Below are positions 1 through 8,398 of a DNA stretch of 64,000 nucleotides, one piece after another. Origin of the DNA: Natronobacterium gregoryi SP2. GTDB taxonomy: Archaea; Halobacteriota; Halobacteria; Halobacteriales; Natrialbaceae. Positions within the stretch are counted from its first letter, which is position 1, and each line of letters opens with the position of its first letter. Location: the NCBI RefSeq assembly GCF_000230715.2, contig NC_019792.1, forward strand, positions 1,860,001 through 1,924,000, in the 5' to 3' direction. The notes beneath the pieces are model-generated. The model was not told the DNA's origin. It made no database searches and saw only the letters and a program-made list of their open reading frames with translations. Made by a program: the position numbers and the translations under genes.

Positions 1-741
1 ATGATCGAGGACTCGGCGCCAGACGACAAACACTGGTGCCCGAAGTGCGAGAAATACGGCGAGTTCGTGGTTCTACAGGCCGTTGAGCGCACACAATTCG
101 GTGTGGAGAACGACGTGATCGGTTGTCCCGACTGTCGATACACGACCATCGACGCGACCGCGTGGCGTTCCATTGACGCGGATACTGATCGTGAGCTCGC
201 GACAGATGGTGGTCGCGACATCGACTACGACGAGGTTCGCCAGGAGGTTCCGTTCTTCGTTCGGCGAGCGAACGCTCGCGGGGCGAAAGCCGCTCTCCAT
301 CTCCCGACCGAGGACGCCACTCGCGAGGACCTCGCAGTCCGGTGCCGGTACAACAACCGCGACGGCGTCTCGTGGCGCGTCCAGGAGACCGAATCGACGC
401 CCGACTGGCAACTCGACAAACGCGCGTGTTCGGAGTGCTTCGGCCGATCCGACACGACGACGTCAAAGTACGGCCGCAGTCCCTCGGACGTCCTCGAAGA
501 AGCCGGCTTCGACGTCGTCACCGACGGCGGCCGTCGCCTTGAGGGACGTCAGGCGTTCCTTTCCGGGGACGCACACTGGTGTGACATCTGCGAGGAACCG
601 TTCGACACCCTCGCCGACCTGGTCCGGCACGATTGCGACGAAGAACCCGGCCAGGTCGCGATCGCCGACGGCTGTGGATCGGGATCACGCTCCTGGACGG
701 GCCCCGGTGAGGTTCACGAACCGGAGGGTGGTCGCCGATGA
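1..741 (+). CDS. Multi-zinc-finger protein of the integrated element
   Basis: This acidic protein of 246 residues has several metal-binding pairs: C13/C16 with C42/C45 (a zinc ribbon), C143/C146, and a C-terminal C2H2-like finger at C194, C197, H210 and C212. Two ATDGG/VTDGG linker peptides sit at about 67-71 and 173-177. The ATG is the first base of the window, so an upstream start cannot be excluded. Its end overlaps the next gene by 4 bp, making it the first visible gene of a tightly coupled operon on an integrated element. No family is recognised. A nucleic-acid-binding role is inferred only from the fingers. Confidence 0.7.
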   Translation: MIEDSAPDDKHWCPKCEKYGEFVVLQAVERTQFGVENDVIGCPDCRYTTIDATAWRSIDADTDRELATDGGRDIDYDEVRQEVPFFVRRANARGAKAALHLPTEDATREDLAVRCRYNNRDGVSWRVQETESTPDWQLDKRACSECFGRSDTTTSKYGRSPSDVLEEAGFDVVTDGGRRLEGRQAFLSGDAHWCDICEEPFDTLADLVRHDCDEEPGQVAIADGCGSGSRSWTGPGEVHEPEGGRR

Positions 742-1298
742 GCTACATTGCCGAATGCGAGGCCTGCGGCGTGATCGAACGCGGCGACCTCGAGCAGGTC
801 GGAGACGCCATCGACGATCACGAGCAGTTCCACGACGTCCAGGTCAAACGCGCCGCGACCGACGGCGGTCAGTGCGTGGGCGGTACTGAACGGTGCGAGG
901 TTTGCGGAGAACCCCTCAACGGCGAGGGGAACTGTCCCGGAGTGCAAAAGATGCTCGGCGGGATCGAAGAACTCGAACGCCAGTCACTACACACGGCGAC
1001 CGACGGCGGCGTTGACTTCCGTGCGTTCGACCGTGACGCCCTCGTCGATCTGGCAGCAGAGCGAATAGAGGACCAGCGGCGGGAACACCCCGAAAACGGC
1101 CGCGTCCGCGTTACGGAACTCGTGCGTACTATGCGGGAAATCGAGGAAGCGGCGGTCCTGAGCTGCGAACGCGACCTACTATCCCGTGACTTCGCTCTCG
1201 GGATGTGGACCGCACTAGCCGGTATTCGATACGACTTCGGGATCGAAGACTCCCGCTACGTCGACACGAAAAACGACTACCCGGGAGGTGAGCGGTGA
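738..1298 (+). CDS. Zinc-finger protein with ATDGG linkers
   Basis: This 186-residue protein begins with a C2H2-like finger (C7, C10, H28, H32) and has a second Cys cluster at C53, C56 and C66. ATDGG peptides occur at about 40-44 and 87-91. The C-terminal third is helical and carries no recognised domain. Its start overlaps the previous stop and its stop overlaps the next start by 4 bp each (ATGA type), so the operon is probably translationally coupled. The function is unknown. The element context points to a viral or plasmid accessory protein. Confidence 0.7.
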   Translation: MSYIAECEACGVIERGDLEQVGDAIDDHEQFHDVQVKRAATDGGQCVGGTERCEVCGEPLNGEGNCPGVQKMLGGIEELERQSLHTATDGGVDFRAFDRDALVDLAAERIEDQRREHPENGRVRVTELVRTMREIEEAAVLSCERDLLSRDFALGMWTALAGIRYDFGIEDSRYVDTKNDYPGGER

Positions 1299-1606
1299 TG
1301 TTCTACCGCCTCCGCTTTCATCTCGCACGGGCGGTCGCCGTCGCGATCTGCGAACCCCAGATGCGACTCGGACGGCGCCGTCACGACAACTACTGCGACG
1401 AGTGCGGCGAGCACTGTGGTCGGTACTTCGCCGACAAGCTCGACTTCCCGCTCGACAACCTTGAGCCCGAAGCGACGTCGAAGTGGGAGAAGCTCCGGGC
1501 GATGTTCAACGCCGACTACATGCGGGTCTGTCTCGAGTGCAGCGTTGAACTCGAAGCTGCAGAGTCTGAGAACTCGACCGGAAACGAGGGGGGTGAGCAG
1601 GCGTGA
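1295..1606 (+). CDS. Small zinc-ribbon protein of the element
   Basis: This 103-residue protein has a basic, partly hydrophobic N-terminus followed by a Cys-rich segment (C34, C37, C41) and a second CxxC at C79/C82, so the two pairs could form one zinc ribbon. It overlaps both neighbours by 4 bp. No family is recognised. Small ribbon proteins of this kind are common on haloarchaeal viruses and plasmids, but the sequence alone does not assign a role. Confidence 0.65.
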   Translation: MMFYRLRFHLARAVAVAICEPQMRLGRRRHDNYCDECGEHCGRYFADKLDFPLDNLEPEATSKWEKLRAMFNADYMRVCLECSVELEAAESENSTGNEGGEQA

Positions 1607-2070
1607 CCGACCGATACGTTGTCAACGTCGGGAACACGAAGGAACGCCTCCGAACTGTTCGGTGCCCGATCCCAGGATGCGGGGCACAATACGGAGTGGA
1701 CTACCGCCAGTTCGCGAGCCATCTCCGGACCCATGACGCCGATGAACTCGGTGACGACCCCACGCCGATCTCGGCACCGACCGACCGGCGAGTCGCAACC
1801 GATGGCGGTGTGATCGAGCCGTCGACGGACACCGACCTCGAGGTTTTCGTCCCGAAACATGCGAAGAAACGCGTCTACCACACCGACCGTGGCTGTCGCT
1901 ACCTCCCCGACGACAACGAGGACGTCCAACACTGGCCACTCGAGACCGCCGAATCATGGGGACTCCGCGAATGTAAATGCTGCCAGGACGATGAAAAACG
2001 GCATCCGCGGGACGAACCGACGCTCGCCCAACGCGTAAACTGCAACCACGGGGGTGGTGACGGTGACTAG
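1603..2070 (+). CDS. C2H2 zinc-finger protein with C-terminal Cys/His domain
   Basis: This 155-residue protein starts with GTG, which overlaps the preceding stop by 4 bp. The N-terminus holds a C2H2 finger (C21, C26, H40, H44), then a VATDGG linker at about 64-69. The C-terminal half has a YHTDRGCRYL motif and ends with an ECKCC cluster, which looks like a second metal site. It shares an EVFVPK/EVFVGD-type segment with the next gene, suggesting that the element reuses modules. A nucleic-acid-binding role is likely but unproven. Confidence 0.65.
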   Translation: MTDRYVVNVGNTKERLRTVRCPIPGCGAQYGVDYRQFASHLRTHDADELGDDPTPISAPTDRRVATDGGVIEPSTDTDLEVFVPKHAKKRVYHTDRGCRYLPDDNEDVQHWPLETAESWGLRECKCCQDDEKRHPRDEPTLAQRVNCNHGGGDGD

Positions 2071-3580
2071 CGGAACCGATCTCCGCCGGGTCGCCGACGT
2101 CGTCGACGCTCTGCAGGACGACACAGCAATCGACATTGACGGCGCCCAGGTTGTCGAGACGACCGACGACCAGATCCATGCCCAGCTGACCGTTGCGATC
2201 CCGCGGGGAACCGACCTCGAGGTCTTCGTCGGCGACCAAGAGGCAGGTGACGAGAACCTCGACGATCGTCTCGACGAAGACCCTGTCGAGGACGTCGGTG
2301 AAGGGGCGGATGACGACCAGCCAGACCCAGAGGACGAAGATGTCGACGCCGGCGACGACGGCGACGAGGAGTACTGGTGTGAGCGTTGTGGGTACGGGCC
2401 CTCGAGCGAGGCTGGCGTCGCACGCCACCACGGTCAGCAGCACGACGGAAGCGTCTCGATCGTCACCTCACCCCCCGATGATCCTCTAAGTGGCGAGGCC
2501 GAGGTCGCTGACGACCAGGACGAAGCCGACGACCTGACCCCAGAACACGTCCACGCGGAACTGCTCGCGATGGTCGAAGACGACGGCTACGACTGGGTTG
2601 CGGCCGGCCATCTTGCCGACCGGCTCGGATCGACCGGTCAGAAAGTCGGTCACCGGCTTCGGAAACTTCGCGAACGCGGCGATGTCGAGAAGCGTGAGAA
2701 GAACGCGGCCGCTGCTGTCTGGCAACCGACAGACGCCGACGTTCCTGAACCACCGGTCGCGAACGAAGACGAGGACGAAGACACCGAGGATGCGTTCATC
2801 TCGGCAGCAAACCGCACCAAAGGACCCGACGAAAGCGACGAAACCGGCGCCTCCACCGAGGACACCACCACCGAACCGGAGTCAACGTCAGAGGCAGAGG
2901 CACGTACCGGTGACCTCGAGGAGGACGCCGAGGCCGACGCGCCGGACCAGGACGCCGGCGCCGAGGATCAAAACGACGATGACGCTGAAACGTTCCCTCG
3001 CGAGTGTCACTGCGGAGCGACACTCGAGGACTCACTCGAGTTAGCGATTCATCGGACTGAAGCCCACGGTGTCCCGCAGTCCCAGTTCAACAACCTCGAG
3101 CCGGGCGAGTTCGAAGCGATCGTCAGAGACGCCGACAGCCTGCAGGATATCATCGACGAGACCGGCTGGAGCTCGACGAGGACGCTCCGGGTGATGGGGA
3201 TCTACGGCCTCGGTGACGTCGTCGGTCCTGACGGGATCGAGTTCTCCGATCTGGGCGACTACGAGTTCGACGGCGTCGCGACCGTGTCCGAGACCGCGAG
3301 TGATCCGGCCGGCGACGACATCGATGACCCGTCGATGGCTGATCGTTCGGAACAGCGTGTCGCGAACGACGGCGGCGCGGTTGCGTTCACCGACTACAGC
3401 GCGTCGACGGGGACCACTGATACGCAGTGTCAGAACTGCGGGTCGCACGTTGACAAGCAGTTCGCGAAGGTGTTCGAACCCGAGAAGGAGGGTGCTCCCC
3501 GCTGCTGCCCGAACTGCGAGAATCTCGTTCGCGAGGGCGACGGGACGATTCGACCAGCCCGCAACGGAGGGGGTGCCTGA
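2063..3580 (+). CDS. Large modular zinc-finger and winged-helix protein
   Basis: The protein is about 505 residues. In order it has an N-terminal domain of about 60 residues, an acidic linker, a C2H2-like finger (YWCERCGYGP...HHGQQH), a winged-helix segment (EHVHAELLAMVEDDGYDW through the basic KLRERGDVEKREK), a long Asp/Glu/Thr linker, a second finger (CHCGATLEDS...HRTEAH), a short helix-turn-helix-like stretch, a VANDGG linker, and a C-terminal CxxC...CCPNC ribbon. GTG codons at 2054, 2057 and 2063 are possible starts; 2063 gives the 8-bp overlap most like the neighbours. It is probably a DNA-binding regulator or replication accessory of the element. No named family is recognised. Confidence 0.65.
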   Translation: MTSGTDLRRVADVVDALQDDTAIDIDGAQVVETTDDQIHAQLTVAIPRGTDLEVFVGDQEAGDENLDDRLDEDPVEDVGEGADDDQPDPEDEDVDAGDDGDEEYWCERCGYGPSSEAGVARHHGQQHDGSVSIVTSPPDDPLSGEAEVADDQDEADDLTPEHVHAELLAMVEDDGYDWVAAGHLADRLGSTGQKVGHRLRKLRERGDVEKREKNAAAAVWQPTDADVPEPPVANEDEDEDTEDAFISAANRTKGPDESDETGASTEDTTTEPESTSEAEARTGDLEEDAEADAPDQDAGAEDQNDDDAETFPRECHCGATLEDSLELAIHRTEAHGVPQSQFNNLEPGEFEAIVRDADSLQDIIDETGWSSTRTLRVMGIYGLGDVVGPDGIEFSDLGDYEFDGVATVSETASDPAGDDIDDPSMADRSEQRVANDGGAVAFTDYSASTGTTDTQCQNCGSHVDKQFAKVFEPEKEGAPRCCPNCENLVREGDGTIRPARNGGGA

Positions 3581-3903
3581 TGTCCTGCGACGGTCGCGGA
3601 CTCGAGCAGCAGTCCCAGCCCGAGGGCGTCTACTGCCCCCGCTGCAGCGGACAGGGCGAGTTCATCGACTGTCACGAGGAAATCTGTCACTGGAAGGGAC
3701 AGTGCTTCCACGACGGAACCACCGAGTGCGAATTCTGCGACGGCTCCGGCCGCGTGTCGGCCCAGACGCGGAATCGGTACTACGCGAATCGTCTTGCTGA
3801 CCGCGCCCAGCTGACGCCGTTGAAGACGATCGCACTTGGGGTTATCCTCGCACTTACGCTCTGGGTGACGCTCACGATCATCTACGGGGTGATCTACGCG
3901 TGA
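3580..3903 (+). CDS. DnaJ-type CxxCxGxG protein with C-terminal membrane helix
   Basis: This 107-residue protein carries two CxxCxGxG-like motifs (CPRCSGQGEF and CEFCDGSGRV) with further Cys/His between them, as in the zinc domain of DnaJ. It ends in one hydrophobic helix at about 84-107 that would anchor it in the membrane. There is no J domain. Its start overlaps the previous stop by one base. The arrangement suggests a membrane-tethered zinc protein of the element; its partner and role are unknown. Confidence 0.6.
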   Translation: MSCDGRGLEQQSQPEGVYCPRCSGQGEFIDCHEEICHWKGQCFHDGTTECEFCDGSGRVSAQTRNRYYANRLADRAQLTPLKTIALGVILALTLWVTLTIIYGVIYA

Positions 3904-4223
3904 GCGTCCGGTTACCCGACGCCGACGTCGCCGAACGCGAACGCCGGCGTGCTGCGGATCTCTCGATCGGCGAAATCTCCGGCCATGTCGAGGACCGCTG
4001 GCCCAATCGCGCGCTCCTGGACGACGTCGACGTCGAGGAGGCTTGGACTGAGGCTAGCCCCGTCCACTATCCCAGCGCCCACCGTGGCGCTGTCGCCCGC
4101 TACCACCGTCGAACCGACACCGTACTGCTCGCCCGTCAGGGCGGGCTCGTGACGTGCATCGAGCTGATGGACCGCCCGTGGTCCGAGCGCATCTACATCC
4201 GAAACCAGGTGATCGACCAATGA
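3900..4223 (+). CDS. Small element protein of unknown function
   Basis: This 107-residue soluble protein starts with GTG, overlapping the previous stop by 4 bp, and overlaps the next start by 4 bp. It has no Cys motif. The C-terminal half (HRGAVARYHRRTDTVLLARQ to SERIYIRNQV) looks like a compact beta-rich fold. The operon position and overlaps support it as a real gene. No family is recognised. Confidence 0.6.
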   Translation: MSVRLPDADVAERERRRAADLSIGEISGHVEDRWPNRALLDDVDVEEAWTEASPVHYPSAHRGAVARYHRRTDTVLLARQGGLVTCIELMDRPWSERIYIRNQVIDQ

Positions 4224-4399
4224 GCCAAGCCAACTACGTCGAGAGCAACGACGATCTCGAACCCGACGACGGTATCGAAGCCCTCGAAGACCATCGTGAA
4301 CTATTCGAACGAATCGCCGACTCCAATCTCCCCGCAGCCGAGCACTTCCAGCGGGCACTCGAGCGCGCCGAGTCCAAGGAAGGTGATGGCGATGTGTAG
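4220..4399 (+). CDS. Short acidic protein at the end of the element operon
   Basis: This 59-residue acidic, helical protein (RELFERIADSNLPAAEHFQR and on) overlaps the previous gene by 4 bp. It is the last + strand gene before the convergent integrase, whose stop lies 1 bp downstream. No motif is recognised. The coupled start is the main support. Confidence 0.5.
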   Translation: MSQANYVESNDDLEPDDGIEALEDHRELFERIADSNLPAAEHFQRALERAESKEGDGDV

Positions 4400-4400
4400 T

Positions 4401-5738
4401 TCAGTCCGGCAGGAGCAACTGTTTGAGCTCGGGATTCTCCTCGAGCGCCTTCCGAGCCTCGAGCATCTCCTCGGGTGTGACGTCGACGCCCTCGTCTTGG
4501 GCGCTTTCGGCGATACTCTCGGCGACATCGTCGTCGACCGCGTCGACCTTCTCGGTCGCCTCGAAGGAGAGCGCGTTGTGACACCACATGCAGAAGTCCT
4601 TATCACGGGGCGTGTCCCGGTGGCACCGCGGACATTCGATCGGCCCCGTCTGTTCGGGCTCCTCGCTTTCGACCTCGATTCCATGCAGTCGCGCGTACGC
4701 GTTCTCGTTGCTCTCTTCGCCGAAGCGAGCCATGTACCGGGAGGTGTGGTCGGATCCACGCTTCCGACCCTGCCGGTCTTCGATTCGAGCGGTGGAGAAT
4801 CCCTGGGTTACGAGCCATCGAGTGTTCGCCTTCCGGAAGGCCGTCGGCGTGACATCCTTCGAGATGTCGACGCGCTCCGCAGCGTACTTGAAATAGTTCA
4901 GGAACGTGGGGTAGCTGGGCCGGTCGCTCGAGGAGAGTTTACTCCAGAGCCACGCTTGGTCGTCATCGCTGGCGGGATGCTCGTCGAGCCAGCGCTGGAG
5001 GTAGGGAACCGAGGAGATCAGGTGGACGGATCGTTCGCCTTCCTTGCCGTTGACGTGGATGCCGACCGAGTGATCGCTGTCGAAGACGTCGCCGACCTGG
5101 AGGTCGTAGAGCTCGCCACCGCGGAGGCCCGCCTCGAACTGGACGGCGAGCAGTGCCTCATCACGCGGATTTCGGGCGGCGTTGATCAGATCCTGGAGGT
5201 CGTTCCACGTGAGGAGATCTCGCTCCGAGGGGACGGGATCGAAGTCGTTGCTGGTTCCCGTCGGGATCCAGGCGAGCGTCTCGGGCGGCTCGTCTCGCTT
5301 CTGTCGGTACCGACCGAACGAGCGCAGTGCCGTCCGGTAGTCCTGGTTGGTGTGTTCGTTGTCGTACTCGGAGTTGATCCAGCGGACGATCGTCTCGGCG
5401 ACAGCACGGTACTCGAGTGCCGCTCCGAGGAGGCCGTGGTCCTCGAGGAGCTCGTCGACGTCGTCCTGATCGTCGACGCCGGCGTCGTCGGCTTCGTCGT
5501 TGTCTTCGAAGTCTTCGACGGAGGGCGGTGTGGCGAGGGTGGCCATCCGCGTGCAGTGTCGGAGCAGTTTGAGGTGGCGGTGGTCGCCGATCTCGGAGGG
5601 GACGAGCCGGATGTTGTCGCTGAACTTCAGCAGATGCCGGCGGTCGGTATCGTACTGGACGTATCGAGCGTCTTCGCCGTTCGATCGGAGGCGTTGGCGA
5701 AGTGTGTCGACCTCCTCACGTGGGTCGCTGTCAGTCAT
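4401..5738 (-). CDS. Tyrosine recombinase (integrase) with C-terminal zinc ribbon
   Basis: This 445-residue phage-type integrase would catalyse site-specific recombination between the element and the tRNA-Lys region. The N-terminal SAM-like core-binding domain is followed by the catalytic domain, with box I Arg at about 206 (AGLRGGEL), the beta-hairpin Lys at about 232, box II Arg at about 302, a His at about 331 and the Tyr nucleophile at about 335 (HTSRYMARF). The first residue of the HxxR box is Thr299 (TAFR) instead of His, which is unusual and may lower activity. A four-Cys ribbon (C369, C372, C383, C386) follows, as in many haloarchaeal integrases. It is convergent with the element operon and lies 450 bp from the tRNA. 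Confidence 0.9.
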   Translation of the reverse strand: MTDSDPREEVDTLRQRLRSNGEDARYVQYDTDRRHLLKFSDNIRLVPSEIGDHRHLKLLRHCTRMATLATPPSVEDFEDNDEADDAGVDDQDDVDELLEDHGLLGAALEYRAVAETIVRWINSEYDNEHTNQDYRTALRSFGRYRQKRDEPPETLAWIPTGTSNDFDPVPSERDLLTWNDLQDLINAARNPRDEALLAVQFEAGLRGGELYDLQVGDVFDSDHSVGIHVNGKEGERSVHLISSVPYLQRWLDEHPASDDDQAWLWSKLSSSDRPSYPTFLNYFKYAAERVDISKDVTPTAFRKANTRWLVTQGFSTARIEDRQGRKRGSDHTSRYMARFGEESNENAYARLHGIEVESEEPEQTGPIECPRCHRDTPRDKDFCMWCHNALSFEATEKVDAVDDDVAESIAESAQDEGVDVTPEEMLEARKALEENPELKQLLLPD

Positions 5739-6035
5739 ATCACTCTACACGACTGTATGGATTGTAAGGGTTTGGCTAGAATCCGGCCCTTGGCTCTCAT
5801 ACGTTACCCGAAAGTCCGAGACGACTACGTCTTGGCAAGACTTCCTATTTCGAGATGCTGTGTATGGTTCCTGAAATAAAGAGCTGTCTTCCCTCGAGTT
5901 CTTGGCTTCTCTGTTCTCTCACCTCGATAGCAGGAGTGGGTACCTTCGCGTCGACGGAAGAAGACCTAATCCAGCCGGTATCGTTTCGAATTTGTCACTC
6001 GATACCGGGTTCAAACTACTGTCACAAAAATACGA

Positions 6036-6058
6036 GCCGAGCGTGATTTGGACACACG
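6036..6058. other. Candidate old attachment-site remnant
   Basis: This 23-bp segment matches the 3-prime part of the tRNA-Lys gene as written on the + strand (6191-6213) at 19 of 23 positions, with only transitions differing. It retains the T-loop core GATTTG.ACAC. It could be a decayed att copy from an earlier integration or a leftover tRNA fragment. The similarity is modest, and T-loop sequences are conserved, so chance is possible. Confidence 0.35.
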
Positions 6059-6115
6059 GTCGATCGCTTCCTCGCTCAGTTCGTTCGCGAGATTGCGCTT
6101 TTCCTGCATTGAAAT

Positions 6116-6148
6116 CTCGCTGATTCCTCGCTGATTCCTCGCTGATTC
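6116..6148. repeat. Three-copy 11-bp tandem repeat
   Basis: The unit CTCGCTGATTC occurs three times in a row (6116, 6127 and 6138) just downstream of the 3-prime end of the tRNA-Lys gene. Such repeats next to tRNA attachment sites can be arm-binding sites of an integrase, but nothing here shows that directly. Confidence 0.6.
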
Positions 6149-6187
6149 CGCTATCTGTTGCTCACGAAGTTGTTCACGACGAGAAAG

Positions 6188-6261
<74 letters not shown>

Positions 6262-6352
6262 TGCAACTACACCTATTGGTGAGTGCTGGTTAAACGTTTT
6301 CTTTCGTCTCGAGGATGGCGGCGCGAGTTCTCTCTTCGTTGTGTTGTCTCGT

Positions 6353-7069
6353 TTACTCGAGGTGGTTCTCGAGTGCTTCGGTGACGATTTTGCTAGGGTC
6401 GATGTCGTCGATAGCGGCGCGGCGTCGGAGGTCGCGGTAGGTGGGCGGTGAGAGTGTGAGTTCGAGTTGGCCGAGGGTGACGTCGTGTTCGGCGAGGGCT
6501 TGTTCGATCGGTGTGCCGTCGTTCGTGGCGCTTGCGGCGCGGCGAACGTCGCGGACGGTGAGGTTGCTGTCGAGGATGGCCCAGGCGAGGAGGAGTCGGG
6601 CTTCGCCGCCGACGCGGGCGATGTGTTTGGCGGCGGTGGGAGCGATGTCGCCGCTCGCGACCTGTTTGCGGATGGATCGAGGCAGGTCGTGGACTCGAGC
6701 CCACTTGCGGATGAACGAGACGGTGACGTCGGTGCCGGCGCGTTCGGCGGCGGCTTTGTAGGACCCTTCGCCACGGACGAGTGCGGCACAGGCCGCAGCG
6801 CCACGGAGCACGAGGAGGTGGTCGTTGCCGTGGCTGTCGGTGGCGAATCTGCGGACGGTGTCGGCGGCGTCCTCGAGACTGTCGGGGTCGGCTGGATCGA
6901 ACTGGACGGCCTCGTGGGCGTGGCTGCCGGTGACTGATTCGTCGCCACGGATGACTGGTTCGCCGACGGGTGATTCGCGATCGGTCGGGGTGGATCTGGA
7001 TTGATTCTGGTTCTCTCTGTGGGCCTCGTCGCGGCCGTTGGGAGAGTTCCGAGGCCGTTCGTCGGTCAT
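6353..7069 (-). CDS. ParB-type HTH protein (DUF7119-like)
   Basis: The product is 238 residues from the ATG at 7069. The first 50 residues are polar and disordered. From about 60 to 190 there is an all-helical region (AAERAGTDVTVSFIRKWARV, then SIRKQVASGDIAPTAAKHIA) that closely resembles the helix-turn-helix of ParB/KorB proteins. The C-terminus (TYRDLRRRAAIDD to ALENHLE) resembles a ribbon-helix-helix. The ParB N-terminal nucleotide-binding domain is absent. I recall the family as haloarchaeal DUF7119; that name is from memory. A TTTTTACTT box lies about 27 bp before the ATG, so the mRNA is probably leaderless. A DNA-binding role is inferred. Confidence 0.75.
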   Translation of the reverse strand: MTDERPRNSPNGRDEAHRENQNQSRSTPTDRESPVGEPVIRGDESVTGSHAHEAVQFDPADPDSLEDAADTVRRFATDSHGNDHLLVLRGAAACAALVRGEGSYKAAAERAGTDVTVSFIRKWARVHDLPRSIRKQVASGDIAPTAAKHIARVGGEARLLLAWAILDSNLTVRDVRRAASATNDGTPIEQALAEHDVTLGQLELTLSPPTYRDLRRRAAIDDIDPSKIVTEALENHLE

Positions 7070-7472
7070 GAAATACGGTATGGTTTTTGGAAGTAAAAAG
7101 GCCGCTACTGTGGCGATTCTCGCTGTCGTTTCACTCGCTGGTTGTGTGTCGCTGTCTCTGTGATCTCGTCGAAGACAGTCCACAGGGCAGTTCGTCGCTT
7201 GCTTTGCTTTTGTTGACGCTGGTACGTGTCGCGGTTCGCCGTGGCATTTGTCTCGATCGAATGTGTGTGGTGTCTCGTCAGTCGCCCGGACTCCCGCATG
7301 CTGCATGCTGCGTGGCGCGGCCCAGAAAAATTGACACTGTTTGCTACACACCGCGAGGAGAGCCGAAAGCACGCCACCCGTCTCGAGGACGATGAGGGTG
7401 GGCGAGAGGAGTTGCTGGTTGGACTCGTCGGCAGCGGACAGTTCTTTTACGGTTCGTGCGCTATCTGCAGAC
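7070..7472. other. Divergent intergenic region without a gene
   Basis: The left part holds the leaderless promoter of the minus-strand ParB-HTH gene. Short open frames are present, but none has recognisable content or a good start context. The right end leads into the acetyltransferase gene. Confidence 0.5.
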
Positions 7473-7946
7473 GTGACAGTCCAGTTCCCGGCGGATCGGA
7501 ACGGCGATCTCTCGATTCGGCCGGCAGAGCGTGCAGACTTGCTCGCGGTCGTCCGGATCGAGAACGCGTCGTTTCCCCAGCCCTGGCCTCACGAGGCGTT
7601 CGAGCGGTTTCTGGGGGAAGCGGGGTTTCTGGTCGCCATCAGCGACGGCGCGGTCGTCGGCTACGTCGTCAGTGACCTGGTTTCGAACGCCGGTCGGCCG
7701 TTTGGCCACGTCAAAGATGTCGCCGTCCATCCGGATCGGCGCGGGAGCGGAATCGGTTCGGCATTGCTTTCTCGGTCGCTGGCTGTCCTCGCAGCACACG
7801 GCGCGAGTAGTGTCAAACTCGAGGTTCGGGCGTCCAACGATCCGGCGAAGCGACTTTACCGCGAGTTCGGGTTCGAGTCGCTGCGACGCGTTCCGGACTA
7901 CTACGATGGTGAGGACGCGATCGTGATGATCCGCAAACTCGAGTGA
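7473..7946 (+). CDS. rimI: RimI-like GNAT N-acetyltransferase
   Basis: This is a 157-residue GNAT protein from the GTG at 7473. The fold begins with LSIRPAERADLLAVVRIENA and the acetyl-CoA loop reads VHPDRRGSGIGSALL (R/QxxGxG/A). The C-terminal part, EVRASNDPAKRLYREFGFE through VPDYYDGEDAIVMIRKLE, is the typical RimI ending. It would acetylate protein N-termini, as archaeal RimI/ArdA-type enzymes do. An in-frame extension to 7341 has no family similarity, so the GTG was chosen. Confidence 0.85.
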   Translation: MTVQFPADRNGDLSIRPAERADLLAVVRIENASFPQPWPHEAFERFLGEAGFLVAISDGAVVGYVVSDLVSNAGRPFGHVKDVAVHPDRRGSGIGSALLSRSLAVLAAHGASSVKLEVRASNDPAKRLYREFGFESLRRVPDYYDGEDAIVMIRKLE

Positions 7947-7985
7947 CGGCGAGGGCGTTTTACCGATGGGGACGTACTCTCGAGT

Positions 7986-8366
7986 ATGGGATACGCCTGC
8001 CCCGTCTGTGCGGCCGAACAGGCCGATGCGGTACACCTCGCGAACCACCTCGCGATCACTGCGTCGCTGGGGCGTGAAGACCACCTCGAGTGGCTCGAGG
8101 AACGCGCACCCGACTGGAGCGAGCGGACGCCCGAGGAGTTGGGCGAGATTGTCGCTGAGGACGCACCCGAGGTCGAGACGCCGGAGTTCGCTTCGGCACC
8201 CGACAACGCTCACACTCCTGCTCGTGGCCGTCCCGACTCGCTCGAGGGTGGATTGGCCCGGCAGGGACGCCAGCCTGGACGTGGTTCGCTGACGGCAGAG
8301 GCTGAGGGCGTCCTCGAGGAGGCACGCGAGCTGACTCGGCAGATGCAAGACGACGGTGACGCGTAA
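7986..8366 (+). CDS. DUF5810-type zinc protein
   Basis: This 126-residue protein starts MGYACPVCAAEQADAVHLAN, giving a C2H2-like metal site (C5, C8, H17, H21), followed by a charged linker and a helical C-terminus. It matches my memory of haloarchaeal DUF5810, which is usually next to DUF5809, as here. A GTTTTAC box about 28 bp upstream fits a leaderless transcript. No function is known for the family. Confidence 0.8.
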   Translation: MGYACPVCAAEQADAVHLANHLAITASLGREDHLEWLEERAPDWSERTPEELGEIVAEDAPEVETPEFASAPDNAHTPARGRPDSLEGGLARQGRQPGRGSLTAEAEGVLEEARELTRQMQDDGDA

Positions 8367-8398
8367 CTGGTAACTCTCTGCCGCTGGCACGGTCTATT

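Larger units (their letters stand above)
5739..6187. other. Non-coding junction between integrase and tRNA-Lys
   Basis: No convincing gene is seen. The stretch holds the integrase promoter side, a degenerate copy of the tRNA-Lys 3-prime region at 6036-6058, and a short tandem repeat at 6116-6148. Base composition is less GC-rich than in the flanking genes. Confidence 0.5.

Noticed and set aside
4296-5879. Long + strand frame antisense to the integrase
   Set aside because: No recognisable domain. It overlaps the whole integrase, whose catalytic residues and zinc ribbon are clear on the other strand.
1-6187. A complete provirus with structural genes
   Set aside because: No capsid, terminase, portal or VP-like protein is recognisable. 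Only regulatory-type zinc proteins and the integrase are seen, and the left end is outside the window.
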